Shown: positions 1 to 8,961 of the stretch, piece by piece
How the letters are laid out: each line of letters begins with the position of its first letter
Numbering within the stretch: position 1 is the stretch's first letter
Source of the DNA: an uncultured Paracoccaceae bacterium
GTDB taxonomy: Bacteria > Pseudomonadota > Alphaproteobacteria > Rhodobacterales > Rhodobacteraceae
Assembly (NCBI GenBank): GCA_938038825.1
Contig: CALHST010000432.1
Span: 1-23,808, forward strand
Length of the DNA stretch: 23,808 bases
Reading direction: 5' to 3'
Translations under genes and position numbers: made by a program
Notes under the pieces: model-generated
The model's database searches: none
Seen by the model: only the letters and a program-made list of their open reading frames with translations
What the model was told of the DNA's origin: nothing

Positions 1-83
1 AGTGGCGTTTCCTGAATGGTGTCGGGAAGCCCTGCGGCCTGCAGCGCAGCCCGCACGCGTTTCAAACTTTTGCTCATGTTCAT
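1..83 (-). CDS. YbaK/EbsC-type aminoacyl-tRNA deacylase, 5' part only
   Basis: Only the first 27 codons lie in the window; the gene runs off the left edge. The visible N-terminus reads MNMSKSLKRVRAALQAAG and continues LPDTIQETP. This resembles the start of YbaK/EbsC family proteins, which hydrolyse mischarged tRNAs such as Cys-tRNA(Pro) in the cytoplasm. Two starts are possible, at 83 and at 77. An AAAGG about 10 bases upstream fits the outer ATG better. The gene is divergent from glnE, with about 64 bases between the starts. The family call is from the N-terminal pattern only, since no catalytic residue is visible. Confidence 0.6.
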   Translation of the reverse strand, partial: MNMSKSLKRVRAALQAAGLPDTIQETP

Positions 84-147
84 TTTGTGCCGCGCCTTTC
101 AATTGAGCGCAACCCATTGACCCTGAGGTCAGGCGACATCACTGTTC

Positions 148-2934
148 GTGTTTATGAATATTGTTGACCGCCTGACCCAAATGCCCCGTGCCTATGACCC
201 TGCTGCCGGGGTCGAAATGGCGGCATTGCTGCCGGAACTGCCGCCAGAGCTGCGCGAACTTTTGGCAGGGGGCGGGGGCTCGTCTCCTTATTTGCGAGGG
301 CTGATTGTCAAACATGGCCCTTGGTTGCCCGAAGCGTTTGAAGACCCCGAAGCGGCTGTGCAACGGGTTTACGCCGAATTGCAAACTGTAGCGCCCCCGC
401 AGATGGGATCCGCCTTGCGCGCGGCCAAAGCGCGCATCGCCTTGATCACGGGTCTGATGGATTTGGGCGGGATCTGGACGCTGGAACAGGTCACAGAAAC
501 GCTCACAGAATTTGCAGCCCTTGCGTGTGACCTAGCCCTGCGCGCCAGTCTTGCCCCTTTGGTGGCGCGGGGCAAAATTCCAGGGCTTACCGAAGACGAC
601 CTTGCCCATGCGGGCGGTATGGTGGTGCTGGCCATGGGCAAAATGGGCGCGCACGAGCTGAACTATTCCTCGGATATTGATCTGATTTGCCTGTTTGATC
701 AGGATCGGTTTGACGTGGATCATTTTGTGGATGCCCGTTCCGGGTTCATCAAAGCCACGCGCGCCATGTCCAAGATGCTGAATGATGTAACAGGCGAAGG
801 ATACGTGTTCCGCACGGATTTGCGCCTGCGTCCTGATCCATCCGTAACGCCTGTGTGCATCGCGATTGAGGCGGCAGAGCGATATTACGAAAGTCTGGGG
901 CGCACCTGGGAACGCGCGGCCTATATCAAAGCGCGCCCCGTGGCGGGGGATATTGGCGCAGGCGAGCGGTTCCTGACAACGCTCAGCCCGTTTGTGTGGC
1001 GCAAACATCTGGATTTCGCCGCGATCGAGGATGCCCACAACATGCGCTTGGCGATCCGGGCGCATAAAGGTTTGGGGGGGGACATTGAACCCTTGGGTCA
1101 CAACATCAAACTGGGCCGGGGTGGCATCCGCGAGATTGAGTTTTTTACTCAAACGCGCCAGTTGATCGCGGGCGGGCGGGATCCGTCGCTGCGGGTGCGC
1201 GGCACCGTGCCGGGGCTGACCCTTTTGGCACAGGCCGGTTGGCTGGACGCAAGCACCGCAGACAGCCTGTCAGACCACTATCGGTTTCACCGTACCTTGG
1301 AACACCGCGTCCAGATGGTGCAGGACGCCCAAACTCATATCGTACCTAAAACCGAAGCAGAATTTGAGCGGATCGCCTGCCTGATGGGCCAAGATGCAGG
1401 CGCGTTGAAAAATGACATCCGTGACCGGCTGCAATCCGTCGAAACTCAGATCGAAGGCTTCTTCAGCCCTACGGATCCGACGCCCGCGACACCGGACACA
1501 TTGGTGTACCTCAACGACACAGTGGTCTCGCGCTGGTTGACCTATGCCGCGATGCGGACAGACCGTGCGCAAACCTTGCTGGATCGTTTGCGCCCCGTCT
1601 TTGAACAACGCCTGACCCAAGCCACCCGCCCGGAAGAGGCCCTGACCGCATTGGATGGGTTTTTGGCGGGTCTGCCCGCCGGGGTGCAATTGCTGTCCCT
1701 GTTTGAATCCAACCCGCAGCTGATTGATCTGGTGCTTGATATCGTTACGACAGCCCCCGCTTTGGCCGATCATCTGTCGCGCAATGCCCATGTGCTGGAT
1801 GCCGTGATTGGCGGCGGGTTCTTTACTGATTGGCCTGCTCAGGCGGGGTTAGAACAAGACCTGACTGCCCGATTGTCGCTGGTTCTGAACGACTACGAAG
1901 GCCAATTGGACAGTACGCGACGATGGATGAAGGAATGGCACTTCCGCATTGGCGTGCATGTGTTGCGCGGGCTGATTGATGCAGACACGGCCGGGCGCCA
2001 ATACGCCGATCTTGCGCGGGCCGTTTTGGCGGTCCTTTGGCCCTGTGTTCAGGCTGAGTTTGCCCGCAAACATGGGCCCGCACCGGGGCGCGGGGCGGTT
2101 TTACTGGGCATGGGCGCTTTGGGGGCAGGGCGCATGAATGCCCGGTCGGATCTGGATCTGATTGTGATCTATGATCCTGAAGACGTCGACATGTCTGACG
2201 GCCCCCGCCCATTGGCCGCGCGCCCCTATTTCGCGCGCTTGACCCAAGCGTTGATCACAGCCCTGTCTGCACCCATGGCCGAAGGGCGGTTATACGAAGT
2301 GGACATGCGTCTGCGCCCGTCAGGCAACAAAGGGCCCGTCGCGACCAGTTGGACCAGCTTTCAAAGCTACCAAAGCGAAGAAGCCTGGACATGGGAGCAT
2401 TTGGCCATGACGCGCGCCCGCGTCATCACGGGCGACGCCAGCCTGTCCCAAGACGTCGTCGGTTTTTTGGAAGACTTGATCGCGCGCGCCCGTAACGCTG
2501 CCCAAACTGCAGACGATGTGCAAAATATGCGCCTGCGCATCGCAGATGCCAAGACGCCCTCCGGTGCCTTTGACATCAAAGCAGGCCCCGGACTGATGCA
2601 GGATATCGAACTGTTTGCCCAAACAGGGGCCTTGTTGCAGGGGCAAATGGGGGCTGACATGCAGCCGGGCTTGACCGCGCTTACACCAAACGCCGATCAA
2701 TTGATGCAGGCCCATCACCTGTTCTGGCAGGTGCAAACTGTGGGACGGTTGCTGACAGACACATTGGGTGACAGTGACACCCTTGCGACCGGCGCACGCG
2801 ATTTTTTGTTGCGCATGACACAGCATACGTCGCTGGATGACTTGCAAAAGACGCTGGAAGCCGCGCAAAAGAAGGCACAACAGATCATTACGCAAACACT
2901 TCAAGACATCATTTCGGGCACCAGCGATGATTGA
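148..2934 (+). CDS. glnE: Bifunctional glutamine synthetase adenylyltransferase/adenylyl-removing enzyme
   Basis: This cytoplasmic enzyme adds AMP to and removes it from glutamine synthetase in response to PII, and so tunes ammonium assimilation. At 928 residues it is close to the usual length (about 946 in E. coli). It has two nucleotidyltransferase domains. The N-terminal one (about residues 158-190) shows AMGKMGAHELNYSSDIDL with its DID metal pair, and FRTDLRLRPDP follows. The C-terminal one (about 651-680) shows LGMGALGAGRMNARSDLDL with its DLD pair, then YEVDMRLRPSGNKG. By family knowledge the N-terminal half deadenylylates and the C-terminal half adenylylates. The start is a GTG at 148; an ATG two codons later (154) is equally plausible because neither has a well-placed ribosome binding site. 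The stop overlaps the next start by 8 bases. Confidence 0.96.
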   Translation: MFMNIVDRLTQMPRAYDPAAGVEMAALLPELPPELRELLAGGGGSSPYLRGLIVKHGPWLPEAFEDPEAAVQRVYAELQTVAPPQMGSALRAAKARIALITGLMDLGGIWTLEQVTETLTEFAALACDLALRASLAPLVARGKIPGLTEDDLAHAGGMVVLAMGKMGAHELNYSSDIDLICLFDQDRFDVDHFVDARSGFIKATRAMSKMLNDVTGEGYVFRTDLRLRPDPSVTPVCIAIEAAERYYESLGRTWERAAYIKARPVAGDIGAGERFLTTLSPFVWRKHLDFAAIEDAHNMRLAIRAHKGLGGDIEPLGHNIKLGRGGIREIEFFTQTRQLIAGGRDPSLRVRGTVPGLTLLAQAGWLDASTADSLSDHYRFHRTLEHRVQMVQDAQTHIVPKTEAEFERIACLMGQDAGALKNDIRDRLQSVETQIEGFFSPTDPTPATPDTLVYLNDTVVSRWLTYAAMRTDRAQTLLDRLRPVFEQRLTQATRPEEALTALDGFLAGLPAGVQLLSLFESNPQLIDLVLDIVTTAPALADHLSRNAHVLDAVIGGGFFTDWPAQAGLEQDLTARLSLVLNDYEGQLDSTRRWMKEWHFRIGVHVLRGLIDADTAGRQYADLARAVLAVLWPCVQAEFARKHGPAPGRGAVLLGMGALGAGRMNARSDLDLIVIYDPEDVDMSDGPRPLAARPYFARLTQALITALSAPMAEGRLYEVDMRLRPSGNKGPVATSWTSFQSYQSEEAWTWEHLAMTRARVITGDASLSQDVVGFLEDLIARARNAAQTADDVQNMRLRIADAKTPSGAFDIKAGPGLMQDIELFAQTGALLQGQMGADMQPGLTALTPNADQLMQAHHLFWQVQTVGRLLTDTLGDSDTLATGARDFLLRMTQHTSLDDLQKTLEAAQKKAQQIITQTLQDIISGTSDD

Positions 2935-3205
2935 CAAAGGCAGTACACACGATCCCAAGGGGCTCATCTTCGAGGCCTATCGCATTGATGGGATCGCAAA
3001 ATCGGAATGCCGCACGATCTTTCTGGATTGGGCGCTCAGCCTGCCTGTGGACAGTGACACCAACGTCTCTCTGCGCGCGTTGCTGGACACCTATGCCCCG
3101 CAAAACCCGACACATGTCATGACCGAAGTGCTGACCGAAGGGCTGGCCCAAGCACGCGCGCCCAAGCGGCGCGGCGGCTGGCGGGCGCGTCAACGACCGC
3201 AATAA
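2927..3205 (+). CDS. Conserved hypothetical protein, translationally coupled to glnE
   Basis: This is a 92-residue soluble protein with no signal peptide or membrane segment. Its ATG at 2927 lies inside the last codons of glnE, an 8-base overlap that suggests translational coupling. The reading frame is open further upstream, but those residues are arginine- and lysine-rich and look like shadow of glnE. The start MIDKGSTHDPKGLIFEAYRI is therefore preferred. The middle (CRTIFLDWALSLP) looks helical and the C-terminus is basic (RAPKRRGGWRARQR). I recognise similar short proteins after glnE in related genomes but know of no function. The overlap hints at a link to nitrogen control, which is inference only. 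Confidence 0.8.
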   Translation: MIDKGSTHDPKGLIFEAYRIDGIAKSECRTIFLDWALSLPVDSDTNVSLRALLDTYAPQNPTHVMTEVLTEGLAQARAPKRRGGWRARQRPQ

Positions 3206-3332
3206 ACGGGGAAGACGCGATTCAATTTCCCCGCGAATCTCTTCAAATCGACTTAAAAACGCCCAATTGTCCGTGCCTTTTGGCGACAACACATGTCCGA
3301 CGACGTGACCTGTCGGCAATGAGGAGAGCGCT

Positions 3333-4013
3333 ATGACGTTTTTGAAACTTGTAACTCTGCTGGGCCTGACAGCATCTTTGGCGGCCTGCGCAAATCAAGA
3401 TGTGACCACGCGGTCAGTGGATTTTGAATCCACGCAAGCGGCTGCGTCCGACTCTGATCCCCTATCATTCGCTGATGTAGATGCCCCAGTGGCGGGCTTT
3501 CCTGCGGTGTCTGTGAAACAGATTTCCGTTGTTGTGCCTCGCGCATTGGAAGTGTCCGAAGCCAACCGATATCTGCCCGCAGGCGATATTGTCTGGCGCG
3601 AAGACCCGGTTGGGGATCGCCATGCACAAGTGCAAAAGATCTTTGAAGCCGGCTTGGGCAAGGGTACGCAAAACTTGAAAGGCGGAACACCTGTATCGCT
3701 TTATGTGCAAGTGATGCGCTTTCATGCGCTGACCGAAAAGGCGCGCTATTCCACGGGTGGGGTACATTCGATCAAATTTGGTCTGGCCGTGCGCGATCTG
3801 AACACGGGCCGTATCTTGGGACAGCCCCGCGTGATCGAGGCGGATTTGAACGCTTTGGGTGGTCGTATCGCCTTGGCGGCAGAAGCCAAAGGGCAGACAC
3901 AAAAAGTGCGGATCACAGATCACTTGGCGGAAGTCATTCGTCAGGAACTGACCCAAACGGATGGTCATAAGAACGCCAAGTTAGGGCTTATCCAGCAACT
4001 CAATAAATTCTGA
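3333..4013 (+). CDS. Putative lipoprotein, DUF6778-like
   Basis: A 226-residue protein with a type II signal peptide. After the short start MTFLK comes a hydrophobic stretch and the lipobox LAAC with Cys19, so it should be lipid-anchored facing the periplasm. The mature part has several beta-rich stretches (for example ISVVVPRALEVSEANRYLPA) and no catalytic motif I can name. The pattern resembles the Rhodobacterales family DUF6778, an assignment made from memory. The start is fixed by GAGGAG at 3321-3326, six bases before the ATG. The 127 bases upstream separate it from the glnE pair, so it may have its own promoter. It lies 39 bases before the methyltransferase gene. Confidence 0.85.
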   Translation: MTFLKLVTLLGLTASLAACANQDVTTRSVDFESTQAAASDSDPLSFADVDAPVAGFPAVSVKQISVVVPRALEVSEANRYLPAGDIVWREDPVGDRHAQVQKIFEAGLGKGTQNLKGGTPVSLYVQVMRFHALTEKARYSTGGVHSIKFGLAVRDLNTGRILGQPRVIEADLNALGGRIALAAEAKGQTQKVRITDHLAEVIRQELTQTDGHKNAKLGLIQQLNKF

Positions 4014-4052
4014 GCTTTCCCCCGAAGGCCAGACACACTAGAGGAGGGCGTC

Positions 4053-5261
4053 ATGACGACGCCCTTACCCGATTCAGATCGCCCCGTAATTCGCCTCAAA
4101 CCCAAAGCAGACGCGCGCAAGCTGCGTCATGGTGCGCCTTGGGTCTTTGATGCTGACCTTGTTGCAGATCGCCGCACCAAGGCTTTGGCCCCCGGTGCCT
4201 TGGCGATATTGCAGGATGCGGGGCGTCAAAATATTGGCCTTGCCGCCATCAATCCCGACTCGCGCATCATGGCGCGCATCCTGGACACCGATCCTGACGC
4301 GCAAATTGACGAGGCTTGGTTTACCGCCCGGCTGACCCGCGCCTTGGCGTTGCGCGAAAAGCTGTATGACGCGCCCTTCTATCGGTTGGTACATGCCGAA
4401 GTGGACGGCTTGCCCGGCGTGATCATTGATCGCTTTGGCGACATTGCCGTGTTGCAACCCAACGCCGCATGGGTCGAAGCGCATTTGGACATTCTGACAA
4501 CTGTGCTGTCAAAGGTCACTGGTTGTGCCACGATCCTGAAAAACGCCTCGGGGCGTGCCCGCACGCTGGAAGGGCTGGATGATGTGGCCGCCACGTTGAC
4601 CGGGACCACCCCCACAGACGCCGTGCCTGTTCCCATGAACGGGGCCACCTATATGGCGGACCTGACCGGGGGGCAAAAGACCGGTCTGTTTTATGACCAA
4701 CGGGCCAACCAAGCCTTTGCCGCGGGTCTTGCCAAGGGCGCGCGTGTCTTGGATCTGTTTTCCCATGTTGGCGGGTTCTCACTGGCTGCCTTGGCCAATG
4801 GGGCCACACATGCCTTGGCCGTGGATGGATCTGCACCTGCACTTGGCTTGGCGCAAGAGGGGGCCGAGGCCTCTGGCGTGGCAGATCGGTTTGAAACACG
4901 CCAAGGCGATGCGTTTGACGTCCTGCATGCGTTGACCGCCGAAGGCGCACAGTTTGATGTGGTGATCTGTGATCCCCCAGCCTTTGCACCGTCCAAGAAA
5001 TCACTGGAACCGGGTTTGCGCGCTTACGAAAAAGTCGCGCGCCTTGCGGCTCCTCTGGTGGCCGAGGGCGGCATTCTGGGGCTGTGTTCCTGTTCGCATG
5101 CAGCCACATTGGATAAGTTCCGCAATGCCTGTACCCGTGGGATTGGCCGCGCTGGCCGACAGGCCCGTGTCATCCACACAGGGTTCGCAGGACCAGATCA
5201 TCCACAACTGCCACAACCCGGAGAGAACGGCTATCTCAAGGCGCTGTTCTTCGCGATATGA
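4053..5261 (+). CDS. Class I SAM-dependent rRNA large-subunit methyltransferase, RlmI-like
   Basis: A 402-residue cytoplasmic enzyme of the RlmI (YccW) family, which methylates a 23S rRNA cytosine at C5. An N-terminal PUA-like domain (about residues 10-80, including GAPWVFDADLV) is followed by the family signature GQKTGLFYDQR at about residue 208. The Rossmann methyltransferase fold follows, with the SAM-binding motif DLFSHVGGFSLAAL starting at D234 and motif IV CDPPAFAPSKK with D307-P-P. A SCSH motif (about residue 346) carries the likely catalytic cysteine. The start has a strong GAGGAGG immediately upstream. The stop overlaps the ATG of the PIN gene (ATGA at 5258-5261). The exact target base cannot be read from the sequence. 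Confidence 0.9.
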   Translation: MTTPLPDSDRPVIRLKPKADARKLRHGAPWVFDADLVADRRTKALAPGALAILQDAGRQNIGLAAINPDSRIMARILDTDPDAQIDEAWFTARLTRALALREKLYDAPFYRLVHAEVDGLPGVIIDRFGDIAVLQPNAAWVEAHLDILTTVLSKVTGCATILKNASGRARTLEGLDDVAATLTGTTPTDAVPVPMNGATYMADLTGGQKTGLFYDQRANQAFAAGLAKGARVLDLFSHVGGFSLAALANGATHALAVDGSAPALGLAQEGAEASGVADRFETRQGDAFDVLHALTAEGAQFDVVICDPPAFAPSKKSLEPGLRAYEKVARLAAPLVAEGGILGLCSCSHAATLDKFRNACTRGIGRAGRQARVIHTGFAGPDHPQLPQPGENGYLKALFFAI

Positions 5262-5803
5262 AACTGCTGCTGGACGCATGCGTGCTGTACCCAACGGTCA
5301 TGCGCGAAATGCTGATCGGTGCGGCGAGCGCGGGGCTTTATACGCCGCTTTGGTCTGACCGTATTCTGGAAGAATGGGCGCGAGCGGCTGGCAAACATAG
5401 CGGCGCGCAAGAAGCGCAAGCGCGCGGCGAGATTGCCATGCTGTGCGCGGCATGGCCCAAGGCCAGCGTCACAGCGCCTGATGCCTTGACCGCCCGGCTT
5501 TGGTTGCCCGATCCCAACGACATTCATGTGCTGGCCGCCGCCATCGCAGGATCCGCTGACACCATCATCACACTGAACAAAAAGGACTTCCCCAAGAATA
5601 TCTTGGCGGAAGAGGGTGTGGATCGGCTGGACAGCGATGCCTTGCTCTATCAGTTCTGGCTTAACGCTCCTGATGCCATGGACGCTGTGGGGGCCCACGT
5701 TCTGGATACAGCACAGCGCCTGTCGGGGGAACCTTGGACCATCCGTGCCCTGATGAAAAAGGCGCGCTTGCCTCGATTGGGCAAAGCCTTGTCATCGCTT
5801 TAA
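5258..5803 (+). CDS. PIN-domain protein (putative ribonuclease)
   Basis: A 181-residue protein whose N-terminus (LLLDACVLYP) and acidic residues D6, E38/E39, D85, D88 and D110 match the PIN nuclease fold. PIN domains bind Mg2+ through such residues and cut single-stranded RNA. The LPDPNDIHVLAAA segment and TIITLNKKDF are typical of the PIN_3 type. No small antitoxin ORF sits upstream: the start overlaps the stop of the methyltransferase gene by 4 bases. That favours a housekeeping RNA role, or an orphan toxin-like gene, over a classical VapBC pair. Its stop overlaps the stop of the convergent M48 gene (5800-5803). Confidence 0.85.
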   Translation: MKLLLDACVLYPTVMREMLIGAASAGLYTPLWSDRILEEWARAAGKHSGAQEAQARGEIAMLCAAWPKASVTAPDALTARLWLPDPNDIHVLAAAIAGSADTIITLNKKDFPKNILAEEGVDRLDSDALLYQFWLNAPDAMDAVGAHVLDTAQRLSGEPWTIRALMKKARLPRLGKALSSL

Positions 5804-6501
5804 GGTTTCGGAAGCGCCGCCGCGGCCCATTTGGCCTCTAACGTCTCAAGTGCTGCGATCCGCTCAGCCGTTTTTGGATGGCTTAACAGCCACGCTGGCA
5901 TGGTGCCCATATTCGTCTGGGTCAAGGCTTCTAGCTTTGCAAACAACGCCTTTTGCGGTGCCACGCCAATCCCTGCCTTGGTCAGCAAGGCGGCGGCATA
6001 TTCATCCGCCTCGTATTCGTCATTGCGCGACAGTTTCGCGGCCAACAAACTGGCCAAGGAATTGGCGATCCAAACACCAATACCGGGCAAAAACCGGCTT
6101 AGCATCATTCCCAACGCGGCACGCAGCGCGTTTTGACCGGAAAAATCGATCATACGGCGGCGCGAATGGCCCAAGGCCACATGCCCAAGCTCGTGTGCGA
6201 TGACACTCGCCAACTCTTCGCCTGTGACCTCACCCGCAAGATACTTGTTGTAAAAGCCTCGCGTGATGAAAATCCGCCCGTCCGGTGCCGCCAATCCGTT
6301 CACCGGCGCGATTTCATACACATGCACTTTGATCCGGGGCAGGTCCAACGCAGCCGCCATCCGGTCGCATAATTGTTTCAGGTTGCGATCGGCAAGCTCT
6401 GTAGATTGCGCATCCAGTGCCTTTTCGGTGCGCCACACAGAAAAGCGGTACGCCACAAGCCCATACAGAAGGGCCAAGAGGATCGGCATGACTTTGAACA
6501 T
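5800..6501 (-). CDS. M48 family zinc metallopeptidase
   Basis: A 233-residue protein with one N-terminal membrane segment (about residues 4-20) followed by an M48 catalytic domain. The zinc site is H103-E-L-G-H107, with a third ligand in the EYEADEYA motif (about residues 162-167). M48 peptidases (HtpX, BepA and relatives) act in membrane or envelope protein quality control. With one membrane segment and no TPR domain it is a minimal form. No clear ribosome binding site precedes the ATG at 6501, and the internal ATG at residue 5 is an alternative. It lies 24 bases after the P450 stop on the same strand, so the two may be co-transcribed. Confidence 0.9.
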   Translation of the reverse strand: MFKVMPILLALLYGLVAYRFSVWRTEKALDAQSTELADRNLKQLCDRMAAALDLPRIKVHVYEIAPVNGLAAPDGRIFITRGFYNKYLAGEVTGEELASVIAHELGHVALGHSRRRMIDFSGQNALRAALGMMLSRFLPGIGVWIANSLASLLAAKLSRNDEYEADEYAAALLTKAGIGVAPQKALFAKLEALTQTNMGTMPAWLLSHPKTAERIAALETLEAKWAAAALPKP

Positions 6502-6525
6502 GTGATTAGATATGGGGCAAGTGGG

Positions 6526-7689
6526 TCATGTTTTCCAGCGCACAGGCAAAGAAACTGGCCCACGAAACGCCCAACCCTGAAATGGTACGTCCCCAGCGAT
6601 CTCAAGACCGGGCAATTGGTCGAACATCATGGGCAACGCAAACTCGGCAATCATACAGCGGGATGCGGCCGCCCCGGCGCAGAAATGCGGGCCTGCGCCA
6701 AATGGGATGGCGGCGGATACGTCGCGCGTAATGTCAAACGCGTCGGGCGCGTCAAAATGCGCGCCGTCCCGGCATGCAGAAGAAAACATAAAGAAAACAG
6801 TGTCATCTGGTTCAAAGCTCACGCCGCAGGTTGTGTCTGCTTTCGCGACCCGCCGCGGTGTCATTCCGATGGGCGTGACCCAGCGGATATATTCGCCAAA
6901 TGCATCCTTGTATGAATTTTTGCCCTCTCGGATACGCCCATGCTGGTCCGGATGTGTCATCAACGCCCAAGCCGTGCCTGCAATGGCGTCCCGTGGTTCG
7001 TTCTGACCACCGCCGATGATGACCTTGATGGTGCCCGCAATGGCGTCCCGCGACAGTCCCGCTTGATCCAGAACCGAGATGATGGACATATCCGGCGCGT
7101 CGCGCAGCGCAACCAATCGCGCATCAATCAGCGCATCAATCGAGGCTGACGCCGCATCCGCTTTGCGCCGGATGTCTGCATCGCCCACGTAATTGGCACA
7201 GCCATCCAGCATTGCCTGACTGCAATAATCCATGCGCAGCGTGGGCATATTGGTCAGCCCGGTCATTTCGCGCAACGCATCTGCCGCCACGGGCAAGGCA
7301 AAATCACGAACCAGCTCTGCCTGACCTTTGGGTTTCAGCGTTTCAAGATGATGGGTCACGATGGCGCGAAACTTATCCGCCCAAACGTCACGCACAGTGC
7401 GCGGGCTAAGGGCCGGGAACAGGGCTTTACGCTCTACCATATGCGCATCGCCATCCTTGCGCATCATGTTGTCGCCCATGATCTGCTGCAGCAATCCGCC
7501 CGGCTGATACGACGAAAAAACCCCGGTGCGTTTTTCCTCGCGAAACACATCGTCACGTCGTGTGATCAACGTGGCGCCAAGTTCGGGCACAAAGCATACT
7601 GGGGCCTGTGCGCGCATGCCGGCCAAGGCCGGATAGGGATCCGCGGCAAAGGCTTGGGGATCAACAGAAAAGACAGGTGCATTTGACAT
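6526..7689 (-). CDS. Cytochrome P450
   Basis: A 387-residue soluble bacterial P450. The heme-ligand loop FGAGPHFCAG lies at about residues 330-339 with Cys337 as the thiolate ligand. The K-helix E266-x-x-R269 (EYIR) is intact. The I-helix is unusual: where most P450s have AGx(D/E)T with the proton-relay threonine, this one reads GGGQNEPRD (residues 226-234). The substrate is unknown and no ferredoxin or reductase gene for it lies in the window. It sits 80 bases after the VWA gene on the same strand and just before the M48 gene. Confidence 0.93.
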   Translation of the reverse strand: MSNAPVFSVDPQAFAADPYPALAGMRAQAPVCFVPELGATLITRRDDVFREEKRTGVFSSYQPGGLLQQIMGDNMMRKDGDAHMVERKALFPALSPRTVRDVWADKFRAIVTHHLETLKPKGQAELVRDFALPVAADALREMTGLTNMPTLRMDYCSQAMLDGCANYVGDADIRRKADAASASIDALIDARLVALRDAPDMSIISVLDQAGLSRDAIAGTIKVIIGGGQNEPRDAIAGTAWALMTHPDQHGRIREGKNSYKDAFGEYIRWVTPIGMTPRRVAKADTTCGVSFEPDDTVFFMFSSACRDGAHFDAPDAFDITRDVSAAIPFGAGPHFCAGAAASRCMIAEFALPMMFDQLPGLEIAGDVPFQGWAFRGPVSLPVRWKT

Positions 7690-7769
7690 GACGCAGCCTA
7701 AATCGCTTATCGGCGTCTTGGGAAGCGCTGATTTTGACGGCTAAGGCACACAGCGCTGGCCAAACGCGC

Positions 7770-8957
7770 CTATCGGCTAAGTTCCCGCATCCCGCGTCCC
7801 AGACCCTCTAGCGTCATGGGCACCATGCGGTCTTTGCCAAAGATCTCTTGGATCATCTGGATGGAATGGGTGTAGCCCCAATAGTTTTCCGGCACCGGGT
7901 TGATCCATAAGTGAGAGGCCCATTGATCCCGCGCCCGTGCCAGCCAGGTTGATCCGGCCTCTTGGTTCCAGTGCTCATTGGCACCACCGGGATAGGCGAT
8001 TTCATAAGGAGACATCGACGCGTCCCCCACGAAAATACATTTGTAATCCGGCCCATAAGTGCGCAGCACCTCATGCGTTGCGGTTTGCGCATCCCAGCGG
8101 CGGCGGTTGTCTTTCCACACGCCTTCATACAGGCAATTGTGGAAATAAAAGTGCTCCATATGCTTGAATTCAGACCGGGCCGCAGAAAACAATTCCTCGA
8201 CGACTTTGACATGCGGATCCATCGACCCGCCCACATCCAGAAACAACAACACCTTCACAGCATTGCGCCGCTCGGGGCGGGTTTTCACATCCAGATAACC
8301 GTTTTCCGCAGTGGCGCGGATGGTTCCGTCAAGGTCCAGCTCTTCCGCAGCGCCATCGCGCGCCCAGCGACGCAGCCGCTTCATCGCAACTTTGATGTTG
8401 CGGGTTCCCAGTTCAACGTTGTCGTCTAAGTTCTTGAAATCGCGCTTGTCCCAGACTTTGGTGGCGCGCTGATGTCGGCTTTCTTTCTGGCCGATACGCA
8501 CCCCTTCGGGGTTATAGCCATAGGCCCCAAAGGGCGACGTGCCGGCTGTGCCAATCCACTTGTTGCCACCCTGATGGCGGCCTTCCTGTTCCTTCAAACG
8601 CTCTTTCAGCGTCTCCATCAGCTTTTCAAATCCACCCAAGGCTTCAATCTCGGCGCGTTCTTCCTCGCTCAGATGTTTTTCAGCCATCTTGGCAAGCCAT
8701 TCGTCCGGGATATCCACGGCCTCAAGAACCTGATCAAAACTGATGTTTTCCAGGCCCTTGAACGCCGCCGCAAAGGCCTGATCGAACTTGTCCAGATTGC
8801 GTTCGTCTTTCACCATCGACACGCGCGCCAGATAGTAAAACGCCTCGACATCATAGGTGGCAAGCCCGACCTTTAAACCTTCCAGAAAACTAAGAAATTC
8901 GCGCAAGGAAACGGGAATACCAGATTTTCGCAGATGCTCGAAAAAGGGCAGGAACAT
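7770..8957 (-). CDS. VWA domain protein, CoxE-like
   Basis: A 395-residue cytoplasmic protein without signal peptide. The N-terminal half is helical and charged. A linker around residues 130-165 is rich in Gly, Lys and Arg, and the C-terminal half is a von Willebrand A domain. The MIDAS loop reads FLDVGGSMDPH (about residue 239), a variant of the DxSxS metal site with Gly in the first Ser position. CoxE-type proteins usually work with a MoxR-type AAA+ ATPase in metal-enzyme maturation, but no MoxR gene is visible here. The start lies 4 bases after the stop of the 54-residue membrane protein gene, implying coupling. Confidence 0.9.
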   Translation of the reverse strand: MFLPFFEHLRKSGIPVSLREFLSFLEGLKVGLATYDVEAFYYLARVSMVKDERNLDKFDQAFAAAFKGLENISFDQVLEAVDIPDEWLAKMAEKHLSEEERAEIEALGGFEKLMETLKERLKEQEGRHQGGNKWIGTAGTSPFGAYGYNPEGVRIGQKESRHQRATKVWDKRDFKNLDDNVELGTRNIKVAMKRLRRWARDGAAEELDLDGTIRATAENGYLDVKTRPERRNAVKVLLFLDVGGSMDPHVKVVEELFSAARSEFKHMEHFYFHNCLYEGVWKDNRRRWDAQTATHEVLRTYGPDYKCIFVGDASMSPYEIAYPGGANEHWNQEAGSTWLARARDQWASHLWINPVPENYWGYTHSIQMIQEIFGKDRMVPMTLEGLGRGMRELSR

Positions 8958-8961
8958 GCGC

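Noticed and set aside
532..1152. Long open frame on the minus strand within glnE
   Set aside because: Shadow of the GC-rich glnE coding frame; no ribosome binding site or family resemblance.
5800..5803. Overlapping stop codons of the convergent PIN and M48 genes
   Set aside because: Real but common in compact genomes; no sign of function.
5258..5803. VapC toxin of a toxin-antitoxin pair
   Set aside because: No antitoxin frame is upstream; the gene is fused by overlap to an rRNA methyltransferase gene.
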